A stretch of DNA of 64,000 nucleotides from Pseudisothecium myosuroides (taxonomy: Eukaryota; Streptophyta; Bryopsida; Hypnales; Lembophyllaceae), in the NCBI GenBank assembly GCA_951799445.1, contig OX637296.1, positions 4,588,001 through 4,652,000 on the forward strand, written 5' to 3'. The notes below the pieces were generated by a model. The model did no database searches, was not told the DNA's origin, and saw nothing but the letters and a program-made list of their open reading frames with translations. Each line of letters opens with the position of its first letter. Within the stretch, counting starts at the first letter, position 1. Positions 55,801 through 64,000 of the stretch are shown here, in pieces. A program made the position numbers and the translations under genes.

Positions 55801-58331
55801 TGATGTTACCTTCTCCAAGAAGACAATTTGGAAGAGTAAGTGCTGTTTGTTTTAACCTTGATCATTATGCTGCCATATATGCTTTCACCTCAACTCTGTA
55901 TCACTAACTTGATATCCAAAATTGGCGAGGACATCAAATTTGGATATTTATCTAAAATGTCAGATTGAGCTCTTTTCGCACTTGTCCAACTTCCCTATTT
56001 TGGAGTAATTATTGATTGATATCTGTGAGTTTATTCTGATCAGTATATTTGCATTCAATTCGAGGCTGATTTTTGTTGTAATGCAAATTTGCAGGCAAAA
56101 TAGAGCAGGGAACTATCGATGAAAGTAAGGAGGCATATACCTCATGGATTCTACTGGTATGTAATAACATCATTTGCTTCCTGGAATTCGTGACTAAATA
56201 TACATACCTTTTGGGAATCCATTTCAACTTTAGTACGCTTCCATCCTGCGCACAATGCTTTTGCTCAGTTGAAATAGTAGCATTCTTAATGTTCTATGAT
56301 CAAATTCATCAGGCAAAAGCCGTTTTACATGAAATGAAGTCATCAGCAGCCAAGCATGAGGATGGGACCGTGCCTGCAGAATCAATTACAGGTATTTCTA
56401 TTTTCTGTTCTGCTCCTGTATTCCCGTATTGTGTGTGGCATGATTGATAGTCACTTCATTTTGTTTTGGGACTTATGGAAGAGGGTACTAAAACGGCCAG
56501 GGACCTGATTCCGTCTCCTTTAGTGCTCCTTGTTACCAACAGCAACTCGTCTACTCATATATTTAGTTGGACGACTAGCAAATGCTGGAAGCCTGACTTA
56601 GCTAAATGTCTATGGCCACTGATCTTTGAATGGCAATGGGGTTGTACATTGACACTGTCTCTTTAATAGTGGTCTAAGGTAGTATGCTCAAAAAGCGACC
56701 ATTTAAGGGCTGGTCTGCCTTTTTCACAGGTTTCCATGAATAGAAATATTTTTGGATCATTTTTCAGAGAAAGAAAAATGGATGTGGAACGTAACACAAG
56801 TGGTTTCATTTTTTTTGAATAATTTTTGAATTACTTATGAATTTAAAAAAAACACTGTTGTAGGCACCTATTTGTGACCCTAGGTCTTCCAAAATCCAAC
56901 CACTTGCAACTTCTAAAGTGATTTGAGTAAATGAAGGCCAATGATTGGTTCTTGCAATAAATAATGTTTTTCTTTTTCTCTCGATTCTCTCAATGGCTTG
57001 AGAGGTCCATTTAAGGACCACCTAATGTCCATTTCAGACCTAAATATAGGGTTGATTTGAAGAGGCCGCTTGCTTTTAGAGCAAACTACCTTACAACCTC
57101 CACTTTGAATGATTGCACAAGACATTATATTTAAAAAATTAGAAAAAAATAGTTTTAAAAATTTAGATTTAAACAGGCTTTTTTCCTAAAGTGATCTCTC
57201 CACAGCTCTATTGAGTGATGTCCCAAAAAATCACCCCCCCTACATATTGGTTAAACTACTTTTAAGTCACGCAAATATTATTTTTTGCCTTATATTCGTA
57301 TGCCGCAGGGCATGAAGTGCCGCAAGCAGAGTGTACCTGGAGCGATGAGCCTTTGGACGCAGCTGAGGGGCTTTCAGAAACAAGTCAGGATATCATCAAC
57401 GTCGGTGCTGCAACTAGAACTCCTCATAGTCAAGGGGGCTTGATATTCCTGAGTCAGCCGGAGTGGGCAACGAAAGCAACCTCTGCTGTAACGAATGGCG
57501 TGTCGGCATCTCATAGAGGATGGCAGAAGTTGTCTGAGTTGAATTGGACTGCAGGGAAACGGCATATGAAGCTGGTGCTGTTCATGTTAATTGCTGTGAT
57601 AATTGTTTCCATGCAGGTAATGTTATTACTTGTCGCACCAGTAATCTCTCTTGTTCTGTAACTTATCTTGGTTCTTTGGGTTTAATCATTATTATTATCT
57701 AAAATGGCAAAATTTCAAGAGACTGGCACTTTTCTACGCGCCTGTCAGATGTATACCTGTCCTAGTTTTTAGAGCTCTGTGCACTTCATTGTCACAATTT
57801 TGAAGCTCCGAAACCCACCATTTTAGCTCATATGACCATTTCTAGCGCTGAGAGGCTCTAGAGAGTTATCAGACGTCTTACCAAGTCTTTCTACTAAATC
57901 AAGAATATCCATATATGTACTGTTTTCAGAGGATATGAGTGCTCATAGTGAGTAGAAGGATTGTGGACTGCAACTCTCTTCGGACTAGCCAGTTGCCTAG
58001 AAAACCGGACTCGGCATTATGGTCTTAACAGTTTGCTGTGTGCCCTATGCAGGTTGGAATTATCATTACCCTCATGTGGCCTCAGAATGTGAAACCTGCA
58101 TACAGTGGCAATGAGGTGGGAAGCTGTTTTGGAGGTTCGGGAGGGGACGAAACTTTGGGTTGGTTGGAAAGAAGGGTTCACCACGTCAAGGAGGAGATTG
58201 CCATGACCGAACTGCGGTTGCAAGATTTGCATCGTGACCTTGCGGCTCTGAAGAGTCACGCTGATCGGTTCCAAAGGCATCTGTCTCAAAGCATTGTAGA
58301 GTGTCGAACCACTCAGACAGACAATTTGTAA
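49882..58331 (+). CDS. VAD1: VAD1-type GRAM + VASt membrane protein, 18 exons
   Basis: Exons: 49882-49944, 50806-50865, 51460-51510, 51736-51801, 52234-52329, 52564-52689, 52896-53008, 53294-53511, 53751-53791, 54372-54459, 54661-54747, 55212-55266, 55461-55527, 55736-55835, 56095-56156, 56313-56391, 57309-57616, 58053-58331. All are GT-AG with matching phases, giving 652 residues (Arabidopsis VAD1 is about 600). GRAM domain about 28-135 (SEEYRKLFHLPPEE, DFNCALQKKILLQGHIYLF, VCFYSNIFGYEKK). Acidic/Ser linker 155-265. VASt (START-like lipid-binding) about 279-440 (FRCTEWVKHRQFGHARDISF, TDIPYGDYFQVQVRWDVER, FSKKTIWKSKIEQGTI). Membrane helix about 546-568, then a coiled coil about 594-640. Family knowledge: VAD1 restrains cell death in vascular tissue, and fungal/animal relatives move sterols at membrane contact sites. 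The exon 7 acceptor (after AAACAG) has a weak pyrimidine tract and is the least certain junction. Confidence 0.93.
50136..50805 (+). repeat. Tandem duplication of intron 1 including its 3' splice site
   Basis: Copy 1 (50136-50478, 343 bp) and copy 2 (50479-50805, 327 bp) align almost end to end, from GATTGTGAGTT to CAATG(T/C)TTGCTGC. Copy 1 has about 20 extra bases (TCGTTTGAGATTACTCGAGG region). Copy 2 ends in the working acceptor TTGCTGCAG before exon 2. In copy 1 the equivalent reads TTGCTGCGG, so the AG is destroyed. Exon 2 itself was not duplicated. The similar open stretches at 50203-50508 and 50571-50885 are by-products. Confidence 0.85.
56483..57241 (+). repeat. Dispersed repeat D in intron 16, interrupted
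   Basis: Same family as 23952-24285. Its two halves (56483-56676 and 57092-57241) flank a younger TA-type insertion. Comparison with the uninterrupted copy fixes the insertion point exactly. Confidence 0.75.
56677..57091. mobile_element. TA-type MITE nested in repeat D, 415 bp
   Basis: The left end is AGGTAGTATGCTCAAAAAGC and the right end inverted is AGGTAGTTTGCTCTAAAAGC: 20-bp inverted repeats with two mismatches. TA flanks both sides (56675-56676 and 57092-57093). At the empty site in repeat D (about 24118-24140), GTGGTC-TT-CAACTTCACACTTTG aligns with GTGGTC-TA-CAACCTCCACTTTG here, confirming a two-base duplication. A left-end-intact relative is at 62817. It lies wholly within intron 16 of the VAD1-type gene. 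Confidence 0.85.
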
Positions 58332-58359
58332 TCTATTAACACTTTTAAATTTTTTTATT

Positions 58360-58365
58360 AATAAA
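58360..58365 (+). terminator. AATAAA poly(A) signal of the VAD1-type gene
   Basis: AATAAA occurs 28 bp after the TAA stop, inside a T-rich stretch. That would give a short 3' untranslated region of about 50-70 bp, unless a more distal site is used. Confidence 0.5.
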
Positions 58366-59145
58366 GAATCTCCAATTGTGCTCTTTTCAGTTGGTTGTAA
58401 TTGTTGAGAACACTTCATATCCTTTTATGCTTGAAACCTAGCTTTCAAACACAGCTAGCTAGTATCATTGAGATCTCTAGTATCATCGGATCTCAATGAT
58501 ATTAGATGTTGAGAACACTTCGTATGGTTTTATCCTGGAACCTGTTGATCCAGTCCACTACTAGAACTCAAAGTTTATCGGATGCTTGGGGCAACTCAGA
58601 TTCTCTTCCCCCTTCAGGTTCCATTAATTGTTTTCTCCACGTGTTTTTTGAGGGATTGTTTTCTTAATTACGTATCAGTTTCTTGTACACATGTTGCAAA
58701 TGCGTAGCTGTAACATGTTAATGAATGTGGTATACTGTATAGATTACACGATTATTGAACTTCAGAAAATCCTGGAAGAATGCGGCCCTATCGACAAGAT
58801 AAGTTAGTCAGCCAATAATTATTAGATTGCTGAATGATCCGCAGCATTTCCGGGTTAACCTTTTGCAATGTGCATTAATTTGTGTCAAGACCACTTGTAC
58901 CTGTATACATGTTCTAGAAAATCTTATAAACTACTTCAAATGCAGTCAACAGTGGTAGGGTTTAACGTGGCTAATACTTTTGAAATACGGTCTTTAATTA
59001 ACTAGTGAAGTGTGGTAACCAGTGATCCCTAAATTGGCTAAAAGTAGTTGAGTTTCTACCCAAAAAAATCCTTGCGTTACTAGTACATTGTAAGAAAAGG
59101 CCTTTAATGGAGACATTTTAGTCCAAACTGCAACAAACAATAGAA

Positions 59146-59304
59146 TTTGATAGCCAATTTGTAACTTCCTCCACCTTGGAATTAGCATCTATTTAGTCTT
59201 TGATAGCCAATTTGCAACTTCTTCCACCTTGGAATTAGCATTTGTTTAGTCTTTGATAGCCAATTTGCAACTTCCTCCACCTTAGAATTAGCATCTATTT
59301 AGTT
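59146..59304 (+). repeat. 53-bp tandem repeat, three units
   Basis: The units start TTTGATAGCCAATTTG at 59146, 59199 and 59252, each continuing CAACTTC(C/T)TCCACCTT-like and GAATTAGCAT. Confidence 0.9.
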
Positions 59305-59340
59305 TGTTTTGTGTTGTAGTACTCCCAATAATCCTTTTGA

Positions 59341-59556
59341 ACTTGCAAAATCCTTTCTTTTCTATCTTCTTGATATTGCTCACTCTCAAGGTAGCCAAAC
59401 TTGATGCTTGTTTGTCTTGAAGGCAGCATATTGCACTAAATTCCATAAACTTGCAAAATCCTTTCTTTTCTATTTTCTTGATACTACTTACTCTCAAGAT
59501 AGCCAAACTTGATGCTTGTTTGTCTTAAAGGTAGCATATTGCACTAAATTCTATAA
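59341..59556 (+). repeat. 108-bp tandem repeat, two units
   Basis: The units start ACTTGCAAAATCCTTTCTTT at 59341 and 59449 and stay aligned through AGCCAAACTTGATGCTTG and CATATTGCACTAAATTC. Confidence 0.9.
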
Positions 59557-60692
59557 ACTGAGTTCTGGGATCAGTGGTGGTAATTCCTTAGAGAAACATT
59601 GTACCCTATGCTTTACTAAAAGACAAGGTATCTCAAAAACACCATCTTCATTAAATGCAGTGTATTGTATAGCACAGTAGGGTACAATAATTGACTATTG
59701 TGCCATTTATAGAATTTTGCATAATGTAGAATATAATCAGTGACATTTTTTGTCTCACATAATCAACTCTTACACAATCCCAATCCATTGTACCAAATTC
59801 CAGTTTCAAAATAACAAACTCCATTTTTGGTGAATTGTTTCATTTGATATTCATTGTTTTACATGATAATTGATTGAAAAACATTGGTGATGAATTTCTT
59901 AAATTCAATCGCATAGATGAAGTGTTACAATACTCTTGCATTTTTTAAGATTGAATGTGTTAGCATCATACTTAGGAATTAGAAATTGATTGTCATTTGC
60001 ATCCCCTTGGTATTTGCATTTGCGGATGGAAAGGGCATCCATCCATTGACATCTACCCAAGAGTCCGCCCCTAGATGACAAAAGAGAAAACAAATAGTTG
60101 AAAAGTAGACAAAATGGTTTAAATGCGACAAAAAGGCACAAGAAAGGCACAAAATAGTAGGCATGGTGACCAACAAGGGGCAGGAGGGTGGACTTCAAAG
60201 TGGCGGACTTCCGCTCATAGACTTACTCCCTTGTACCTTGGCTTTGTTGTTGCCAAAAGTAGTCTATACTACTAGTAGTACTTGTAATGGTGACTCTAGA
60301 TTTTGTCCAAATATAACCAATAGTACAAATGTCTCTTGGATGAGCCTTTTACTATTTTATACAATTAGCAATTGGAATTTCTAGACTTTAAAGAAATATT
60401 AATTTAAAACAATTAAAAAATATTTCAATCCATTGCCATGGATTGAGTTTACGTTTTATTAATATAGCTAATAATCTACAAATGGAATCTACCAAACTAC
60501 TTTAAATTCCATGATGATGGCAAAAGACAATTATGGTAGATAAATTCTTTTTGCTTCTAAATTTCTATGGTGTTTTGACTACTACTCTTGCCATTGCTTT
60601 GGCATCATTAAATGTGTCATATACAAATTCATCTTGTAAATATATTAGACATTGCTTCTGAATTGACTAATTGATATTTTTTGTGCAATTAA

Positions 60693-61622
60693 TTCCTAAA
60701 GGACCAGAATGTGTCTTTTGACAACATAGAAATTTTGGGTTGGTTGGTGTGAATGAAGATTTGTTTATTTTAGGCTGAAATTTCAATAGGTGGGGACAAG
60801 GAATATCTTCCATATGCACTAAATTTCATGACATTTGGAAATATGAGTAAAAAATTATGGCCTAATATGTTATTTTTTTCGTAAATGGGCAATCCGGGCA
60901 GATAAAAAGTAATCACTTTTTTCAAAAACAAAAATTTGAAATTATTTTTTCAAAGTTATATTTACGAAGAAAGCTTTTAATCATTCCATTTTGATCAATG
61001 AGTCAAGTTATGAGGAGTTTTTGTTTGCGGTCAGTTATGGATTCTCTACTCTAAAGAAAATAAACTTTGAAGTCCTTTATCTTACTTAATTTCCAATATT
61101 ATTTTGAAAAAAATAAAATCGTAGGATGTAGACTGTTTATTACAACATTGCAACCATTGTAATTGGTATTTTTCAATTCCATAACTAGATTCTTAACAAT
61201 TTTGCATTTTGAATCATTCTCTACTTTTTTCTACTTATTATTTTTTTCCTATATGTTGTACAATTCCAAATAATGTGAAATTTTTAAAACATGTAGCCAA
61301 CTTGTTTAGGAAAAAGAATCCAAAGAAGCACCACCATTTTGGACATTTTTTAATAGAAAAGTGAGCTTGTGAAGTGTTCTGCCCTATTTTTCGTAGGACC
61401 AAAAACATGATTTCAATGAATTTGAATGCTTATATCTTGCCATCCACATGGTGGAAATTTCTGAAATTTTTACCATGTGTTCTCAATTCAGCATACTCCA
61501 AGAGTCCAAGATACTATGGTTATATGTGTCAAAAAAAGTTTTTTTCAAAATTTTTGTACTTGTATAAAAAATGGCAGTTTTTGAGCGTTTTTGGTGAAAA
61601 CATAGTCATGGAACTCTAGGGG
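60693..61622. mobile_element. TTAA-type TIR element, family A copy 4 (diverged), 930 bp
   Basis: TTAA (60689-60692) then TTCCTAAAGGACC; the right end CTCTAGGGG then TCAA (TTAA with one change). The interior keeps family landmarks in order: GCACTAAATTTCATG, ATGGCC near the left, and AAAAAATGGCAGTTTTTGAGC just before the right end, like the AAATGGCAGTTTTCACTG of copy 3. It is older than the other copies by divergence. Confidence 0.55.
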
Positions 61623-61945
61623 TCAATCAAAGCAATTTTGAATGTGATTTTATGTAGATATCATTTTTTGCTACCCACCCCTAGACACTTAGGGGCTGAA
61701 TATGAAATTAGTATGATATTTTGAATATTATATATCAATTATAAGCTTAGAAAATACAAAAGGAACTCATTGACAATTTACAAACTTGTTACGAAAAGTT
61801 AATGTAAATGTCTATGAAAAAAGTGTAATAATTGGCAATTGTGGTAATAGATTTGGTTTATGTTAGGACATTTTATGGGGTAACCTATTACCGTGCACAA
61901 CATCTCTTAAACCTACTAGATCTTGGAGTAGTAGTTGCCATTGGA

Positions 61946-62167
61946 CACTACAAGGGAAAGGGGTGTTTTAAGTGGATTTTTAAGTATATTCCTAAACATA
62001 AGATTATAAGTAATGACCTTTAAGGAGATTTTCAGCAAAAATTTACTAGAAACACATGTATTTCTAGTAAATTTTTTCTGAAAATCTCCTTAAAGGTCAT
62101 TACTTATAATCTTATATCTAGGACTATATTAAAAACCCCACTTAAAACACCCTTTTCTCTTGCAGTG
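61946..62167. mobile_element. CACTA-type MITE, 222 bp, with GGA target duplication
   Basis: The ends are CACTACAAGGGAAAGGGGTG and, inverted, CACTGCAAGAGAAAAGGGTG. The inverted repeat continues for nearly the whole length (arms about 105 bp, loop about 10 bp around ACACATGTATTTC). The 3 bases GGA flank both sides (61943-61945 and 62168-62170). CACTA termini with a 3-bp duplication match En/Spm elements. The nearly complete foldback makes it a hairpin precursor candidate. Confidence 0.85.
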
Positions 62168-62816
62168 GGATGAAATTCCATGCCGGCCATTGTTCTCTTC
62201 TTGTACGCCTACTCTTTAGATCAATTCTTTGTCTCCGCCTACCTATCCTTCTGTTTTCTGCATGCCCATTCATCTAGTTGATGTCATGCTTGTCTTTGCC
62301 TACCTTAGTTCCCTTTGTTTGATGCACTTCTTTAGTTTGGTTATTCAAAAACTGTTGTCTGCACGGGCAAGTTGATATACAATCATGGCAAGAAGAAAGT
62401 ATTGCAAGCCCTATTTTCAACTTACAAAAATATCTTCAAATGTAACCATTTAAGACCTACCTTTCAAAACTAACCTATCAAATTTAGTGTTTTATGATAT
62501 CTTAATCAACATAAGCATTGTATAGGACGAAGATGTGATAAGCAAGTCAAACCTTTTTGTGTAGGGTGAGATATTTTAGTGGAGTACATCTTAGTTGTAT
62601 ATCCGTTTTCATGGAGACATACGACTATTTTGGATCGCAAAAATCCTTACAGACGATGATAGGGACCATCCAAATTGTATTAGATTTAATACTATAAACT
62701 AATGAGCAATTCACACGAAGTTTAAGAGATCTACTAGGGATGAGATTCCAAAAAGTCATTCAAATGGAAAATGAATAAATTTGAACTTCCAGAGTGGCTA
62801 CATAATGATGCCATTA

Positions 62817-63158
62817 AGGTAGGAGGCTTAGAAACCTCTCATCTAAGGGTGGGTCTGTCTTTATTACGTATTTCTTTGGATGGGAATATTTTTAGCTCAT
62901 TTTTAAGACAAAGAAAAATAGATGAGAAATCTAACCCAAGTGGTTTCATATTTTTTGAAGCATTATTGAATTACTTATGACTTTTCAAATGAGTTGGATT
63001 TTAGGTCCCTATTTATGATCCTAGGTCTTCCATAAACCCTTCACTTGCAACTCTAAACAAAGATGGGGAAAGTAAAGAGAATGATTGGCTCTTGCAATTT
63101 ATAATGGGTTTTCCCTTGATTCATTCAATGACTATAGAGGTCAATTTTAGAAGTTATG
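62817..63158. mobile_element. TA-type MITE related to 56677-57091, right end unclear
   Basis: It starts AGGTAGGAGGCTTAGAAACC after TA (62815-62816). The interior matches 56720-57020: TTTCTTTGGATGGGAATATT, CCAAGTGGTTTCATA, GAATTACTTATGA, CCTAGGTCTTCCA and AATGATTGGCTCTTGCAAT. The right inverted repeat is not clear; the sequence runs into a fragment of the hairpin-unit repeat. Confidence 0.65.
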
Positions 63159-63179
63159 AATTTTTTTTAAATAATTTTT

Positions 63180-63500
63180 TTTAATTAAATTATCTTTTAT
63201 TGTGAAAAAAACATAACTCAGTCTTACATCGCATGTTCAAACGCCACAAAACAAAGCCCTTGCACTCCTTTGTGCATAGAACTTTCTATTTGTACTAAGA
63301 ACGCAACCTTTCATAATGTGAAAGTCATTGAATTTCAAAATTTTAATGAATTAAAAAATTATTTTTAGTTTTATTTTGGTTGTGGCAAAGGTTTAAGGCA
63401 CCCTAAATTAGGTTGTTTTTTGTTTGTTTTTTATACATTGAGATCTAAGAAATCATGAGTTGTCCGGTGGTATTCTTAATACCGTTGGAAAGCGATGCAC
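63180..63500. repeat. Fragment of the hairpin-unit repeat
   Basis: It carries AATTATCTTTTATTGTGAA, ACGCCACAAAACAAAGCCCT, TGCACTCCTTTGTGCATAGA and AATGTGAAAGTCATTGAATTT, matching (partly inverted) the block at 35330-38660. The rest of the window to 64000 holds no recognisable feature. Confidence 0.6.
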
Positions 63501-64000
63501 AAAGTGGAATGCACGGACTCCATCCAAAATCTGTAATGCTGGAATTTGCAATGGAAAGTTGGAAGGACTTATTATTGCCACCTAGCAAGCCCATGTTGAC
63601 GTCGAATCAACTCTCAAATCTTTAGGAAGATTATTGAAATTGAACTATCAATTGAATAAAAAAGAAGAGATTATGATAACCAAAAATAGCCCAAAGTTCT
63701 AAGGATGCTAGCTCAAAGTATATGTGATCCACAGAAAATTGAAAGAAGATTAGATACACGGTTTAGAAACTTATTAAACCATATAGCCAACGTCTTGAAT
63801 GGTACATCGGAACAACAAATGACCTGTCTAAGAAACAAACTTGTTCCAAAGCATAAATGAAGGATAAATTTCACTATCTCAAGTTAAGCTTAAGCTAAAA
63901 TTATTGGTAGTACATATGATATGCCCAAAATACCCTCAAATCTAAACCCTAAAAGAAATGGCCCTAAAATCTTCAACGGCTTCCAATGTTGTGGATATGA

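Larger units (their letters stand above)
58366..60692. other. Intergenic, with two short tandem repeats
   Basis: No gene recognised. It holds a 53-bp repeat (59146-59304) and a 108-bp repeat (59341-59556), listed separately. Open stretches on the minus strand (59288-59506, 59905-60198) derive from repeats or are hydrophobic chance frames. Confidence 0.6.

Noticed and set aside
1..64000. CRISPR arrays, bacterial operons, tRNA and rRNA genes
   Set aside because: The tandem arrays lack alternating unique spacers, genes are spliced, and I found no B-box-like GGTTCGAATCC or rRNA-like stretch. A covariance-model scan would be needed to exclude a diverged tRNA.

Overview
The window looks like nuclear DNA of a land plant that still makes swimming sperm, most likely a seed-free plant (bryophyte, fern or lycophyte). 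Three things point there: genes with many short GT-AG introns, a plant Ty1/copia retrotransposon and plant-type MITEs, and a gene for PACRG, an axonemal doublet-microtubule protein that flowering plants and conifers no longer need. Introns of roughly 80-900 bp make the giant-intron gymnosperms (Ginkgo, cycads) less likely. The species cannot be named from the sequence alone. Non-coding DNA is very AT-rich; the few exons stand out by higher GC.

Only three genes are well supported. (1) Minus strand, 20187-23696: a five-exon PACRG gene whose exons join in frame to a 262-residue protein. (2) Minus strand, 28245-28898: a single-exon, 217-residue proline-rich protein with a signal sequence and one membrane segment, followed upstream by a GC-rich leader/promoter block to about 30290. 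(3) Plus strand, 49882-58331: an 18-exon gene for a 652-residue GRAM + VASt + transmembrane protein of the VAD1 type, probably a lipid-transfer or membrane-contact protein. A fourth, less certain gene (minus, 6208-7704) would encode a 498-residue Ser/Pro/Tyr-rich protein carrying about 13 copies of a 12-residue YIPTSPG-type repeat.

Nearly everything else is mobile DNA or repeats. At 44558-49318 lies a copia element with apparently identical 310-bp LTRs and a CAAAC target duplication; its gag is internally deleted and its pol is cut by three amber codons, so it was probably moved by proteins made elsewhere. It landed about 10 bp upstream of a TATA-like box in front of the VAD1-type gene. At 15346-17739 is a complete pogo/mariner-like DNA transposon with TA target duplication and a decayed DDD transposase. 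A family of about 0.6-0.95 kb elements with CCCCTAAA-type ends inside TTAA recurs at 2801, 3724, 13985 (end only), 31346, 36539, 41397 and 60693. There are also Stowaway-, Emigrant-, CACTA- and Mutator-type MITEs, long foldback sequences, nested insertions with recognisable empty sites, and several tandem arrays.

Layout: 0-6 kb AT-rich repeats; 6-8 kb repeat-protein frame; 8-13 kb AT-rich, no gene; 13-20 kb MITEs and the pogo-like element; 20-30 kb the PACRG and proline-rich genes; 30-44.5 kb repeats and TTAA elements; 44.5-49.3 kb copia; 49.3-58.4 kb VAD1-type gene; 58.4-64 kb repeats and MITEs. No tRNA, rRNA or CRISPR was seen.
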